NCBI GenBank assembly: GCA_035362335.1
Contig: DAOSDL010000002.1
Coordinates: 186,001 to 250,000, forward strand
Source of the DNA: JAOSJT01 sp035362335
GTDB taxonomy: Bacteria > Bacteroidota > Ignavibacteria > SZUA-365
Direction: 5' to 3'
Length of the DNA stretch: 64,000 nucleotides
The position numbers and the translations under genes are program-made. Position 1 is the stretch's first letter. Each line of letters starts with the position of its first letter. Positions 1 to 8,900 of this stretch are shown here, in pieces. A model generated the notes under the pieces. It was not told the origin of the DNA and did no database searches. It saw only the letters and a list, made by a program, of their open reading frames with translations.

Positions 1-1
1 C

Positions 2-1024
2 AGAAACGAAAATCCCTACGGTCCCGCACCGGCGTGTTTCGAAGTACTGCGCAACGCGGGTATCGATCAGATGAGCAACTACTCCCGCGATTTTGCGCGC
101 GGCGTCAAATCCACACTGTCCGAACGCCTCGCCGGCGATTACGGCATACCCGAGGCCTCCATTCTCCTCGGCTACGGGGGTGAGGACATTCTCAAGCAAA
201 CCGTCCATTGCTATCTCCCCGCAGGCGGACGCATTCTTATCCCATCGCATTCCTGGTGGTATTACAAAACCATCGCCGATGAGGTGCGCGGTATCAAGGT
301 CGAGTATCCCATCGTCGAAGGCGAAGACAGCTACTACTACGATATCGACACCATGCTGCGCCAGTACGAGGAGCACCACCCCCAACTCGTGCTCATCAGC
401 TCGCCCAACAATCCCACGGGCAACAGTCTCGGACATGAGGATTTGCTGCGCGTGCTCGACACCATGCGCGACACAGTCGTGGTGCTGGACGAAGCGTACT
501 GGTCGCACGACGGCTCCGACGCCGGACGCCTGCGCATGCTGTACGAAACGTATCCGAACCTGGTCATCGTGCGCACGTTTTCGAAATACTTCGCACTCGC
601 CGGTGTGCGCATCGGCTACGCGATCGTCGGTGCCGGACTCGAGCAACTGGGACGCTTCAGCGCGCGCTACCTTGGCTATCACCGTCTGTCGGAACTCGTC
701 GCGCTGGCAGCATTGGATTCTCCCGAGTACTATGCGAACGTCGCGCGTGCCATGGCCGAGGACAAGCAACTGTATCGCGACACGCTGGGTGCGTTGCCGG
801 GATTCAAAGTATTCACCTCCCACGCGAATTTCATTCTCGTGCGCATCCCCTCGGACATTAAAAGCGCATTGAAGTCCTTTCTCGATGCGCGCGCACTGAT
901 ACCGAAGTTCATGAATGAAGAGGCACTGAACAGTCACCTCCGCATCACCATCGGAACGAAGGAGCAAAATCGTCTGCTGATCGATGCGATCACGGAGTTC
1001 ATGTCCAGCCGGGTCGACGCATGA
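2..1024 (+). CDS. HisC-like PLP-dependent aminotransferase/decarboxylase (5' truncated by window edge)
   Basis: This is a fold-type I PLP enzyme of the histidinol-phosphate aminotransferase (HisC)/CobD family. The frame is open to the left edge, and the residues before the first ATG (position 71) read RNENPYGPAP. That is the conserved N-terminal substrate motif of the family, so the gene starts outside the window. Visible motifs are SSPNNPTGN, VLDEAYW and TFSKYFALAGVRIGY, whose Lys should carry PLP. The stop overlaps the next start (ATGA at 1021), and the two following genes handle CDP-alcohols. I infer that it supplies or modifies an amino-alcohol or aminophosphonate head group rather than serving histidine synthesis. 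True HisC cannot be excluded without the upstream genes. Confidence 0.85.
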   Translation, partial: RNENPYGPAPACFEVLRNAGIDQMSNYSRDFARGVKSTLSERLAGDYGIPEASILLGYGGEDILKQTVHCYLPAGGRILIPSHSWWYYKTIADEVRGIKVEYPIVEGEDSYYYDIDTMLRQYEEHHPQLVLISSPNNPTGNSLGHEDLLRVLDTMRDTVVVLDEAYWSHDGSDAGRLRMLYETYPNLVIVRTFSKYFALAGVRIGYAIVGAGLEQLGRFSARYLGYHRLSELVALAALDSPEYYANVARAMAEDKQLYRDTLGALPGFKVFTSHANFILVRIPSDIKSALKSFLDARALIPKFMNEEALNSHLRITIGTKEQNRLLIDAITEFMSSRVDA

Positions 1025-1905
1025 AGTGGCTCGACGAGTACAAGCGCTCGTTGAAAATGGTCGAGGTGGAGGAAGTCCTCGACATGGTGCTGTATCGGCC
1101 GCTTGCCTTCCTTTTTGTCAAATCCATCCTACGCACGTCCATCACTCCGAATCAGATCACCGTGGTGTCGATGCTCTTTGGCATCGCGGGTGCTGTAGCC
1201 ATTGGTCTCGGAACGGCGCAGGCCGCGCTGCTCGCCGCCGCGTTGCTCGTGATCTACGATGTGCTCGATTGCAGCGACGGGCAACTCGCGCGCCTGAAGA
1301 AAAACGGAACAAAGGCGGGACGCATTCTCGACGGGGTGGCGGATTACATTGTGAACGTCGCCATGTATTTCGGCATCGCGATCGGCTACGCCTGGCAAAG
1401 TGACAATGCCCTGCTCTGGTGGCTGCTCACCGCGGCGGCGGGCGGCAGCAATATGCTGCACTCGATTCTGGTGGATTACTACCGCAACCGTTTTCTCGAT
1501 GTGGTGTTGCAGCGTCCCGGAACCTTCGACGACGATCTCGAGGATTTCCGTCAGGAATACGAACGGCTGAAAGCCGCGCGGCAAGGCGCCTTCGACCGTC
1601 TCATTATCCGCGTCTACCTCGGATATTCGCGCTTCCAGGGTGGACTCACGCGCGGTGAGCGCGCTCAGGAGGCAATAACGAACACCAGCCCCGAGCGCTA
1701 CCTGCGTGCCAACCGCCGCGTGATGCAGGCCTGGCTGCTCGTCGGTCCCACCAGCCAGCTCACCTTCGTGGTGATCGCCGCGCTCTTCCATCGCTTCGAT
1801 TTGTACCTGCCGCTGCTGGTGCTTGTCGGCAATCTCTGGGTGCTGCTGGTGTATCTGGTGCAGAAACGCGTCGACCATTCCCTCACCCTGGAGCAGCAGT
1901 CATGA
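1021..1905 (+). CDS. CDP-alcohol phosphatidyltransferase family membrane protein
   Basis: The product (294 aa) is an integral membrane enzyme that transfers a phospho-alcohol from a CDP-activated donor to an acceptor. The CAPT signature is intact at residues 83-108: DCSDGQLARLKK followed by G100, D104 and D108, fitting Dx2DGx2ARx8Gx3Dx3D. Several hydrophobic helices are visible, at about 45-80, 105-150 and 235-280. About 80 residues between the signature and the last helices form a charged insertion. It overlaps the genes on both sides by 4 bases, so translation is probably coupled. The nucleotidyltransferase downstream could make its CDP-linked donor. The acceptor is not readable from sequence. 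Confidence 0.88.
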   Translation: MKWLDEYKRSLKMVEVEEVLDMVLYRPLAFLFVKSILRTSITPNQITVVSMLFGIAGAVAIGLGTAQAALLAAALLVIYDVLDCSDGQLARLKKNGTKAGRILDGVADYIVNVAMYFGIAIGYAWQSDNALLWWLLTAAAGGSNMLHSILVDYYRNRFLDVVLQRPGTFDDDLEDFRQEYERLKAARQGAFDRLIIRVYLGYSRFQGGLTRGERAQEAITNTSPERYLRANRRVMQAWLLVGPTSQLTFVVIAALFHRFDLYLPLLVLVGNLWVLLVYLVQKRVDHSLTLEQQS

Positions 1906-2636
1906 CCGCTCTGATTCTTGCCGCGGGCATCGCCTCGCGCCTGCGTCCCCTGACCGAGTACACACCGAAATGCCTGCTCGACATTGGTGGACGCAGCATA
2001 CTCGCACGCACCGTGGACAATCTTCTGCTCAACGGTATTCGGGATTACGTCGTCGTGACCGGGTATCTCGATCACATGATACGCGAGCACATGGCGATGC
2101 ATTATCCGGATGTACCAGTCCGCTACATACACAACGCGGACTTCGCCTCGACGAACAACATTTATTCGCTCTGGCTCGCGCGCGAGGCCCTGGCCGATCG
2201 GGAGATGCTGCTGCTCGACAGCGACATCCTCTTCGATGCCGCGATTCCGCGCGCGTTGCTCGACGCGCCACATGCCGATTGCGCCGCGGTGAACATGGCG
2301 GCAGTGGGCGAAGAGGAAATCAAAGTCCGCCTCGACGGCGACGGACGCATTCTCGACATTTCGAAAATCGTCCCCATCGCCGAAGCGGCGGGCGAATCCA
2401 TTGGCATCGAGCGTTTCTCACGCAGGTTCGCGGCCGCGCTGTTCGCCGAGACGGATCGCATGATCCGTGACGAGGGGCTGGTGAACGTGTTCTACGAAGC
2501 GGCCTTCGAGCGTGTGATTCACGCTGGCGAGCACAACCTGTACGCTGTGGATGTGAGCGCCTGGCCGTGCATGGAGCTGGACACGATAGCGGACGTCGAA
2601 CATGCCCGCTCGGTGCTGCTGCCGCGCTTGTCCTGA
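1902..2636 (+). CDS. LicC/PntC-like sugar-phosphate or phosphonate nucleotidyltransferase
   Basis: The product (244 aa) is a cytosolic nucleotidyltransferase. It opens with ILAAGIASRLRPLTEYTPK, the NTP-binding signature of the family, although the usual second Gly of GxGxR is Ala-Ser here. The segment TNNIYSLWLARE followed by LLLDSDILFD resembles cytidylyltransferases that activate phosphocholine (LicC) or 2-aminoethylphosphonate (PntC) more than glucose-1-phosphate thymidylyltransferases. Adjacency to a CDP-alcohol phosphotransferase supports CTP as substrate; this is inference. It is the third gene of an operon with ATGA overlaps. No convincing terminator follows it. Confidence 0.82.
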   Translation: MTALILAAGIASRLRPLTEYTPKCLLDIGGRSILARTVDNLLLNGIRDYVVVTGYLDHMIREHMAMHYPDVPVRYIHNADFASTNNIYSLWLAREALADREMLLLDSDILFDAAIPRALLDAPHADCAAVNMAAVGEEEIKVRLDGDGRILDISKIVPIAEAAGESIGIERFSRRFAAALFAETDRMIRDEGLVNVFYEAAFERVIHAGEHNLYAVDVSAWPCMELDTIADVEHARSVLLPRLS

Positions 2637-2804
2637 GTCCCGGGCCGAGGCCGCGCACGCAGTGACCTTCCATACCCTTTGCATCGTTCCATGTTGGGCG
2701 GCCGGCGGGGCCGTTTACGCGCGTGCGGGCTGTATTTGAACAGCGCGGGGAAATCTTTATGTTTGTAAGATAGTGTTGCTCACGGTTGACATTCGATTGC
2801 CCGC

Positions 2805-4667
2805 ATGTTCGCGCGATATACTGTTTCTCTCGGTCTGTATGTGCTGACTGCGTTGGCTTTGCAGGGTTGTCTGCAAGCCGGCGGCGGTAACGCATTGCCC
2901 GAAGACGGCGCAACGCAGGAGGTCCACGTTTCGCGGTCCTTCAGCGATGCGGACGTGCGGCAAACCATCGAAGCGCTGTTTCTCTCAGGTTCGCTGCCCA
3001 GAGGGCTGGTGCATCGCGACACATTGCGCAACTTCTACACCGCCCGCGGTTTCGAGCCGCTGTGGATTCGCGAGGAGGATTTCCCCGGACGTATTCAGTC
3101 CATTTTACCCTGGCTGTTGCAGGCCTGGGAGCATGGGCTCAATCCCGAGTGGTACCATGCCTCCGCGTTGAGGCGCGAGATGATGAACACCATGGCGGGG
3201 AGCGAGGACACACGTGCATTGAATGGCAGCCTCGCGCGTATCGAGCTGTATGTGTCCGATGCGCTGTTGCGCTACAACCAGCATGTGCGCTATGGAGTAT
3301 TCGACCCGCGCACACTCGATGCGTCTTACTACCTGCCAGTACACCGTCCCGGCTACCGCGAGTTTCTCGAACCTCTCCACAGCACGAATATTCTGGCCTA
3401 CCTGCGGGGCATTCAACCCGTAGACACGCGTTACACAACATTGCGCGCGGCCTTGCGCCAGTGGAGGGAATCCGACAACGGCATGCGATGGCCGCGCATC
3501 CCCGCGCCATCGGTGGAGAAGATCTCCGCTGGCGACACCTCCTCGCTTCTGCCGTACATCACGCAACGTCTGCTGATGACGGGTGAACTCCCCGCGACCT
3601 ACGCGCGTCCCTCGCCGTTGGTCTCGCCGTTCACCGCTGCGGCTCTGCGCTCGTACGAGCTTGACAGCATGCGCCTCGCGCGCCTCGGCAGCCGCGTGTA
3701 CGACAGCGCGCTGGTGTACGCCGTGATGCGCTATCAAACACGTCACGGCTTGCTGCCCGACGGCGTGCTGGGTCCGCGCACCATCGCCCGCCTCAACAAG
3801 ACGAGCGGAGAGTACGTGGCGCAAATGGAGCGCACGCTCGAGCGCTTCCGCTGGGTGCGCTACCCCGAGCGCGGCCGCTATGTGCGGGTGAACATACCGG
3901 AGTTCTGGCTCTACGGCATCGAGGACGGAGAGGTGAAAACGGACATGAAGGTCTGCACCGGGCTGCCCCGCGCGCTGTCCTACGATCCCTCCTACGCCCG
4001 CATGATGGCGAAGACGCAGCAGTCCTATGATCGAAAGAACTACGAGACGCCGATGCTGCACGGGTCATTGACGCATCTGATCCTGAATCCCCCGTGGTAT
4101 GTGCCGAGCAGCATCGGCGCGCGCGAGGTGTACTTCAGCGCGTTGAAGGATCCGGGCTTTCTCCGGCGCAAGGGCTATCGCGTGTACAAGCGCGATTCGC
4201 TGGTGGATCACAGCAGCATCAACTGGTCGGAGTACAATCCGCGCAATCTTCCGTTTCGTTTCGTGCAGAGTCCGGGCGATCTCAACGCGCTGGGAAATAT
4301 CAAGTTCATCTTCACGAACGATCACAGCATTTTCCTGCACGACACTCCGCAGCAATGGGCGTTCAAGCGCGCGACACGCGCGGTGAGCCACGGCTGCGTG
4401 CGCATCGAGAAGCCCATGGAATTCGCCCGCTTCCTGCTCGAGGGCAGCAGGGACTGGACCGCCGAGCGCGTGCAGCAAGCCATCAACAGCCGGGTGCACA
4501 GCAAGCCCGTGTTTCTTCCGCACAAGACTCCCCTCTACATCGACTATTACACCTCGTGGGTGGACAGCAACGGCGTGCTGCAATTCCGCGACGACGTGTA
4601 CCGCAAGGATGCAGTGCTGGCTTCGGCCTTCACCGCCTTCCGCCGGGGGCAGAGCGCGTTCCGCTGA
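2805..4667 (+). CDS. L,D-transpeptidase (YcbB/LdtD-like), lipoprotein
   Basis: The product (620 aa) forms 3-3 peptidoglycan cross-links or attaches proteins to peptide stems. It has a lipoprotein signal with lipobox LQGC (Cys22). A scaffold region follows, then a peptidoglycan-binding domain around residues 300-345 (MRYQTRHGLLPDGVLGPRT) and the YkuD catalytic domain around 355-560. The catalytic motif is SHGCVRIE with Cys531, preceded by IFLHDTPQQ. Size and domain order match the YcbB class. Start chosen at the first ATG giving a compact signal peptide; no Shine-Dalgarno is visible. It stands alone between two separately transcribed genes. Confidence 0.92.
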   Translation: MFARYTVSLGLYVLTALALQGCLQAGGGNALPEDGATQEVHVSRSFSDADVRQTIEALFLSGSLPRGLVHRDTLRNFYTARGFEPLWIREEDFPGRIQSILPWLLQAWEHGLNPEWYHASALRREMMNTMAGSEDTRALNGSLARIELYVSDALLRYNQHVRYGVFDPRTLDASYYLPVHRPGYREFLEPLHSTNILAYLRGIQPVDTRYTTLRAALRQWRESDNGMRWPRIPAPSVEKISAGDTSSLLPYITQRLLMTGELPATYARPSPLVSPFTAAALRSYELDSMRLARLGSRVYDSALVYAVMRYQTRHGLLPDGVLGPRTIARLNKTSGEYVAQMERTLERFRWVRYPERGRYVRVNIPEFWLYGIEDGEVKTDMKVCTGLPRALSYDPSYARMMAKTQQSYDRKNYETPMLHGSLTHLILNPPWYVPSSIGAREVYFSALKDPGFLRRKGYRVYKRDSLVDHSSINWSEYNPRNLPFRFVQSPGDLNALGNIKFIFTNDHSIFLHDTPQQWAFKRATRAVSHGCVRIEKPMEFARFLLEGSRDWTAERVQQAINSRVHSKPVFLPHKTPLYIDYYTSWVDSNGVLQFRDDVYRKDAVLASAFTAFRRGQSAFR

Positions 4668-4739
4668 CGCGCCCGTGCTTCCATTCGTGAAAAAAAACTT
4701 AATCTGATTGAATCATTTCTGCTTCGGTCGCGTACACCG

Positions 4740-4768
4740 TTGCTAGTGGCAAATATTTCGCGGATATT
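4740..4768 (+). promoter_or_regulatory. Candidate sigma70-type promoter of the cytochrome c gene
   Basis: TTGCTA (4740-4745), a 17-base spacer and GATATT (4763-4768) lie about 85 bases upstream of the chosen start at 4853. The spacing is ideal, but the -10 has a mismatch at its first base. Confidence 0.35.
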
Positions 4769-4852
4769 GGGTGTTCCGACGAAATTCACGTGCGAAAGCA
4801 CCGCCACGAGTGACTATCCAACATTACTTCACCATTGGAGAGAGTTCGTACA

Positions 4853-5830
4853 ATGCGACGAATGAAACGGATCCTTCTTGCCCTGCTCGCAGTGATCGTT
4901 GTGGCGCTGGTCGGCGGCTACGCGTACATGATGCTGGCTTTTCCCAACGTCGGCGATGCTCCGGACATTTCGGTGGCGATCACGCCCGAGCGTGTGGCTC
5001 GAGGAAAGTACCTCGCGGAGAATGTGTCCATGTGTATCGACTGCCATTCGAAGCGCGACTATTCTCGTTTCGCGGCGCCCGTGGTGCCAGGCACGGAAGG
5101 CATGGGCGGTGAGCGCTTCGACGAGAAGATGGGATTGCCCGGCACGTTCACGTCCTCGAATATCACGCCCGCAGGGCTGCGGGAATGGACCGACGGCGAG
5201 TTGTACCGCGCCATCACCAGTGGCGTGAGCAGGGACGGCCGTGTGCTCTTCCCCATCATGCCCTACCCGAACTTCGGGAAAATGGACAAGGAGGACATTT
5301 ATTCCATCATCGCCTATTTGCGCACCTTGCCCGCCATCGAGCACGAGGTGCCGAAGGGCGAGGCGAATTTCCCGATGAGTCTGATCATGCGTACCATTCC
5401 AGCATCGGCAGCGCATGAGACGCGTCCGCTTCCCACCGACCGTGTGGCCTATGGCAAGTATCTCGTCAATGCGGCCGCCTGCGCCGAATGCCACACGCCA
5501 ATGGAGAAAGGCGCGCCTGTACCGGGCAAGGAATTCGCCGGCGGTTCGGCCTTCGAGCTTCCCAATGGCACGCTGCGTACAGCCAATCTCACCCCCGACC
5601 GCGAAACCGGTATCGGCGCGTGGACCGAGGACATGTTCGTCCAGCGCTTCAAGGCCTACGCCGATTCAGCCGCGCACGAGGTGTCCGTGCCCGAGGGTGG
5701 CTTCAACACCGTCATGCCGTGGTTGTTTTACAGCAGGATGACCGACGAGGACTTGCGCGCCATTTATGCATATCTGCGTACGCGCAAGCCCGTGTCCAAC
5801 CGCGTCATACCGTTCACTCCCCGACAGTAG
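4853..5830 (+). CDS. Membrane-anchored di-haem cytochrome c
   Basis: The product (325 aa) is a periplasmic electron carrier or dehydrogenase subunit. It has one N-terminal membrane anchor (residues about 6-28), then two cytochrome c domains with haem motifs CIDCH (61-65) and CAECH (210-214). The domain layout resembles the cytochrome subunits of membrane alcohol/aldehyde dehydrogenases, but no partner dehydrogenase is adjacent. I chose ATG 4853 because GGAG lies about 12 bases upstream; an in-frame TTG at 4835 would add six residues. The gene converges on the large minus-strand fusion gene. Confidence 0.88.
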   Translation: MRRMKRILLALLAVIVVALVGGYAYMMLAFPNVGDAPDISVAITPERVARGKYLAENVSMCIDCHSKRDYSRFAAPVVPGTEGMGGERFDEKMGLPGTFTSSNITPAGLREWTDGELYRAITSGVSRDGRVLFPIMPYPNFGKMDKEDIYSIIAYLRTLPAIEHEVPKGEANFPMSLIMRTIPASAAHETRPLPTDRVAYGKYLVNAAACAECHTPMEKGAPVPGKEFAGGSAFELPNGTLRTANLTPDRETGIGAWTEDMFVQRFKAYADSAAHEVSVPEGGFNTVMPWLFYSRMTDEDLRAIYAYLRTRKPVSNRVIPFTPRQ

Positions 5831-5996
5831 CGCCACTCCTGAATAGCGCTCTCCCCGCACGCCCTCGGTGCGCAACGTTTGCTCCTCCCGTGTTGACACG
5901 GAGCATCGATGCCCACCGGGGGCGTTGCGGTTGTGCCCGGTAGGCACCACTCGCTCCAGCGCATGGAACGCGCAGTCACACACGCCTGCGGCAGCT

Positions 5997-8900
5997 TCAC
6001 TCCACGGCGCGACGCACATCCCCGTGGTCCGCATCCTCGTACCATCCCTGCCGAAGGCAGAACGCACGCAGGTAATGCGGCGCGCGCAGCAGCGGCACGC
6101 CCGCTTCGCGAGCCCGTCGAAGCACATCCTCCAGAATCGCCCGACCCACACCCTGGCCTCGCAAGGATTCGTCCACGATCAACATTTCCATGGATATCAG
6201 TTCCGGCGCGCGCAGCACGTATCCCGCGCCACCGAGAATGCGCTTCCACGCATCCTCCACGACGATGTATTGCATGTTCTCGACCATCAACATGGGGAAG
6301 CGCTCGCGCAGGAACAGATCGTAGAGCGCACCGATTTCGGATGCGCGGGTGGCCTCGCGCAGCGACAGCTCGGCCCCATCGCCGGCACGCAGGCGCCGGA
6401 CGAGCACAGGCCTCCCCGCCACGGGACGCAGCGCGTGCCTGCCCGCGTCGGCCAACGGCGCCACGAGGTGGAGCAAGGCCTCGCGCTGCTCTTCATCGCG
6501 CAAGGCGTCCTGAAGCTGCGCCATGGCGGGCAGGCGCATGGGCTGCACGTCGTCGCGCCGATGCATGTCGCGCAGCAATGCGTCGAAGGCTGTGCGCACG
6601 GCCTCATCGGCGTCGGCGAACAGGGTGTGTCGATACACGGCGTAGCGTTGGATGGGTGCGGCCTGCTCCAGTTCATGCACACGCAGCAATTCACGTACAT
6701 GGGCATGACGCGTGGCCGCAGCGCGTTGCGGATGCTTGACATCCCATTCGCGGAAACATGCGATCACGCGTTGCACGGAGAGTGTGGGAATCCATGCTGC
6801 ATGATGCTCCCGCAGGCGTTCAAGCAATCGCTCGCGAAGTGCGGCGCGGTCCAGCGGCAGTACCTCGGCCGCGGCAAGAAGCACGCGTTCCGCTTCCACA
6901 TCGCCGAGGGCTTCTCGCGCGGCGTCGTACAGCCACCCCGCATCGAGTTGATCCGCATGCTCGGGAAATTGCGCTCCGAGCATTTCGATGAAATGCATCG
7001 CCAGTTCGCTGAGCAGTTCTGCCGCGCTGTGCGTGCTTCTCCACCCTTCGATGTCCAGTATCATCGCACGACTGCGCAGACAATCCGACGGCACGGCAAC
7101 ATTCGCCGGATGCACACGTCCCGGTAGCATTCCACGTCCGCTTTGCTCCCATGCGATTATGAACGCGGCCATGCCCTCGACGAGCGAGGTGTGCAGACGC
7201 GCAGCATCCATGCGGTCGGCGGTTGCGCAGGCCACGGCACCACGCAATGCGTCCCACACTGAAAGTGCATCCACATATTGCAGCGACACCGCGCCATGTT
7301 CGGGCATGAAACTACCGAAGCGCGGCAGCACGCGCGGACCACGCACGGCTCCCGCCAGCGCGATGAAGCGCTGCAAGGTGTCGAGCGCCGCGTCGTGCAT
7401 GAGCCCGGCGTCGAGGATGATTTGAAATGGAAAATGCTGTCCTTCCTTCGTTCGAACATTCGCCAGGAATCGACGGGAGCTTCCCTGCGACGGCAGCAGC
7501 GAAATCCAGAGTCCGCCATCCGCAATGCGACGGCAGTCCAATGCGGGAAGCCGATGAATCATGAGCAGCGACAGCGAAAGGAAGGGAGTGCGTGCGAACA
7601 GCGCTCCCAGACGTTCACGCAAAGCGTCATCGATCCCCGCCTCGAAACGCAGCGCACGGGGGAGCTGCTCCGCCACCGCTGCGTCTCTCGATACTCTTGT
7701 GTACAACCTGGTGTAGTGGTCCTTGAGCGCGAAAAACGCGCGCAGCGCCGGACCACCATCGCCTCCATGCTCCCTGTCGTGCAACAACCAGGCGCAGAGT
7801 TCGGCGCGCACCTCGTATACCGCGTCCACAGTGCTTTCGGCCAGACGCGCCAGCAGGGCGATGATGGATTCCGTCAACGCCACGTTGCGCTGCAAGGCGA
7901 GATCGTCACTTTCACGATAGGCACGAAGGCGCGCGCGCAACGCGGCCAGACGGCCGTGACGTACATCCCGCTCGGCAATTGCGCTGATCGACGCCTCTGT
8001 CAGGAAGGAGCGGCCCGCGTGCACGAACTCCGCGTACGGTTCGCCATCCTCGGGAAATGGATCACAGAGGAGCAGGGTCAGGTACGCGCCGCTGCGCACG
8101 CGTTCGTCCGCGTGCCAGGCGAGAGCGGCGAGTCGAGAGCGCAGCACCTGGGCGAGATGGCTGCCCGCGCCTTCGAGTTCGGCTCCGACATCGTCCAGAA
8201 GTTGCAACACTGCTTCGGCCGGCGCTGTGAGTATGCGCGCCAACAGCGCGTGCACACGCAGCACGCGTGGGGATAGTGCCGAAAACTGCGCTGCTTCCGG
8301 CAGTACTGCCAGCGCATCGGCGGCCGCCTCCGCAGCACGGAGCGGTGGCAAAGCGACATGCGACGCATCCCAGCCCTCGCGGCAGGGAAAAAACGCGGCG
8401 AGCGAGGCATTCCCCATCCACCCCCGTGGCTGCCTGCACAGCGTGCCGACATCGATCCGCGCATCCACGGCCACGTATTCCACATCGCCCACAACCCAAC
8501 TGTGCGCATCCCTGCCACAGCGAACCGGAAGCAGCATGCCGCTGGAGCGATTGCGCAAACCCTCGCGGTCGGCAACCAATTCGTTCGCCGTGATTCCCAT
8601 GGCGCGCAGCAACCACAGCGGGATGATGAGTTGCAATCCCCGCACGGACGGCGTGAGTGTTCTGTCCTGATACAAACCCTCGATCAGTGCCGAACATGCT
8701 GCCGCGATGCTGCGGCGGTTGTACGATCCTTTCGGAGTGACTTCTCCTGATGTCGCATCGAAATCCCGTTCCAGCAAGGCGTAGCGCACGATGCGCTCGA
8801 ACGGCGCCAGACGCGCATTCACAGTGCGCACAATTTCATTGACATACGCTTCCCGCTCGCCATCGTCGTGCGCCGGAGTGAAAAGCGGATGTTCGGTATC

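Noticed and set aside
5831..5996. A terminator in the gap after the cytochrome gene
   Set aside because: Only imperfect short stems (CTCCCGTGT/CACGGAG, GTGCC/GGCAC) without a T-run.
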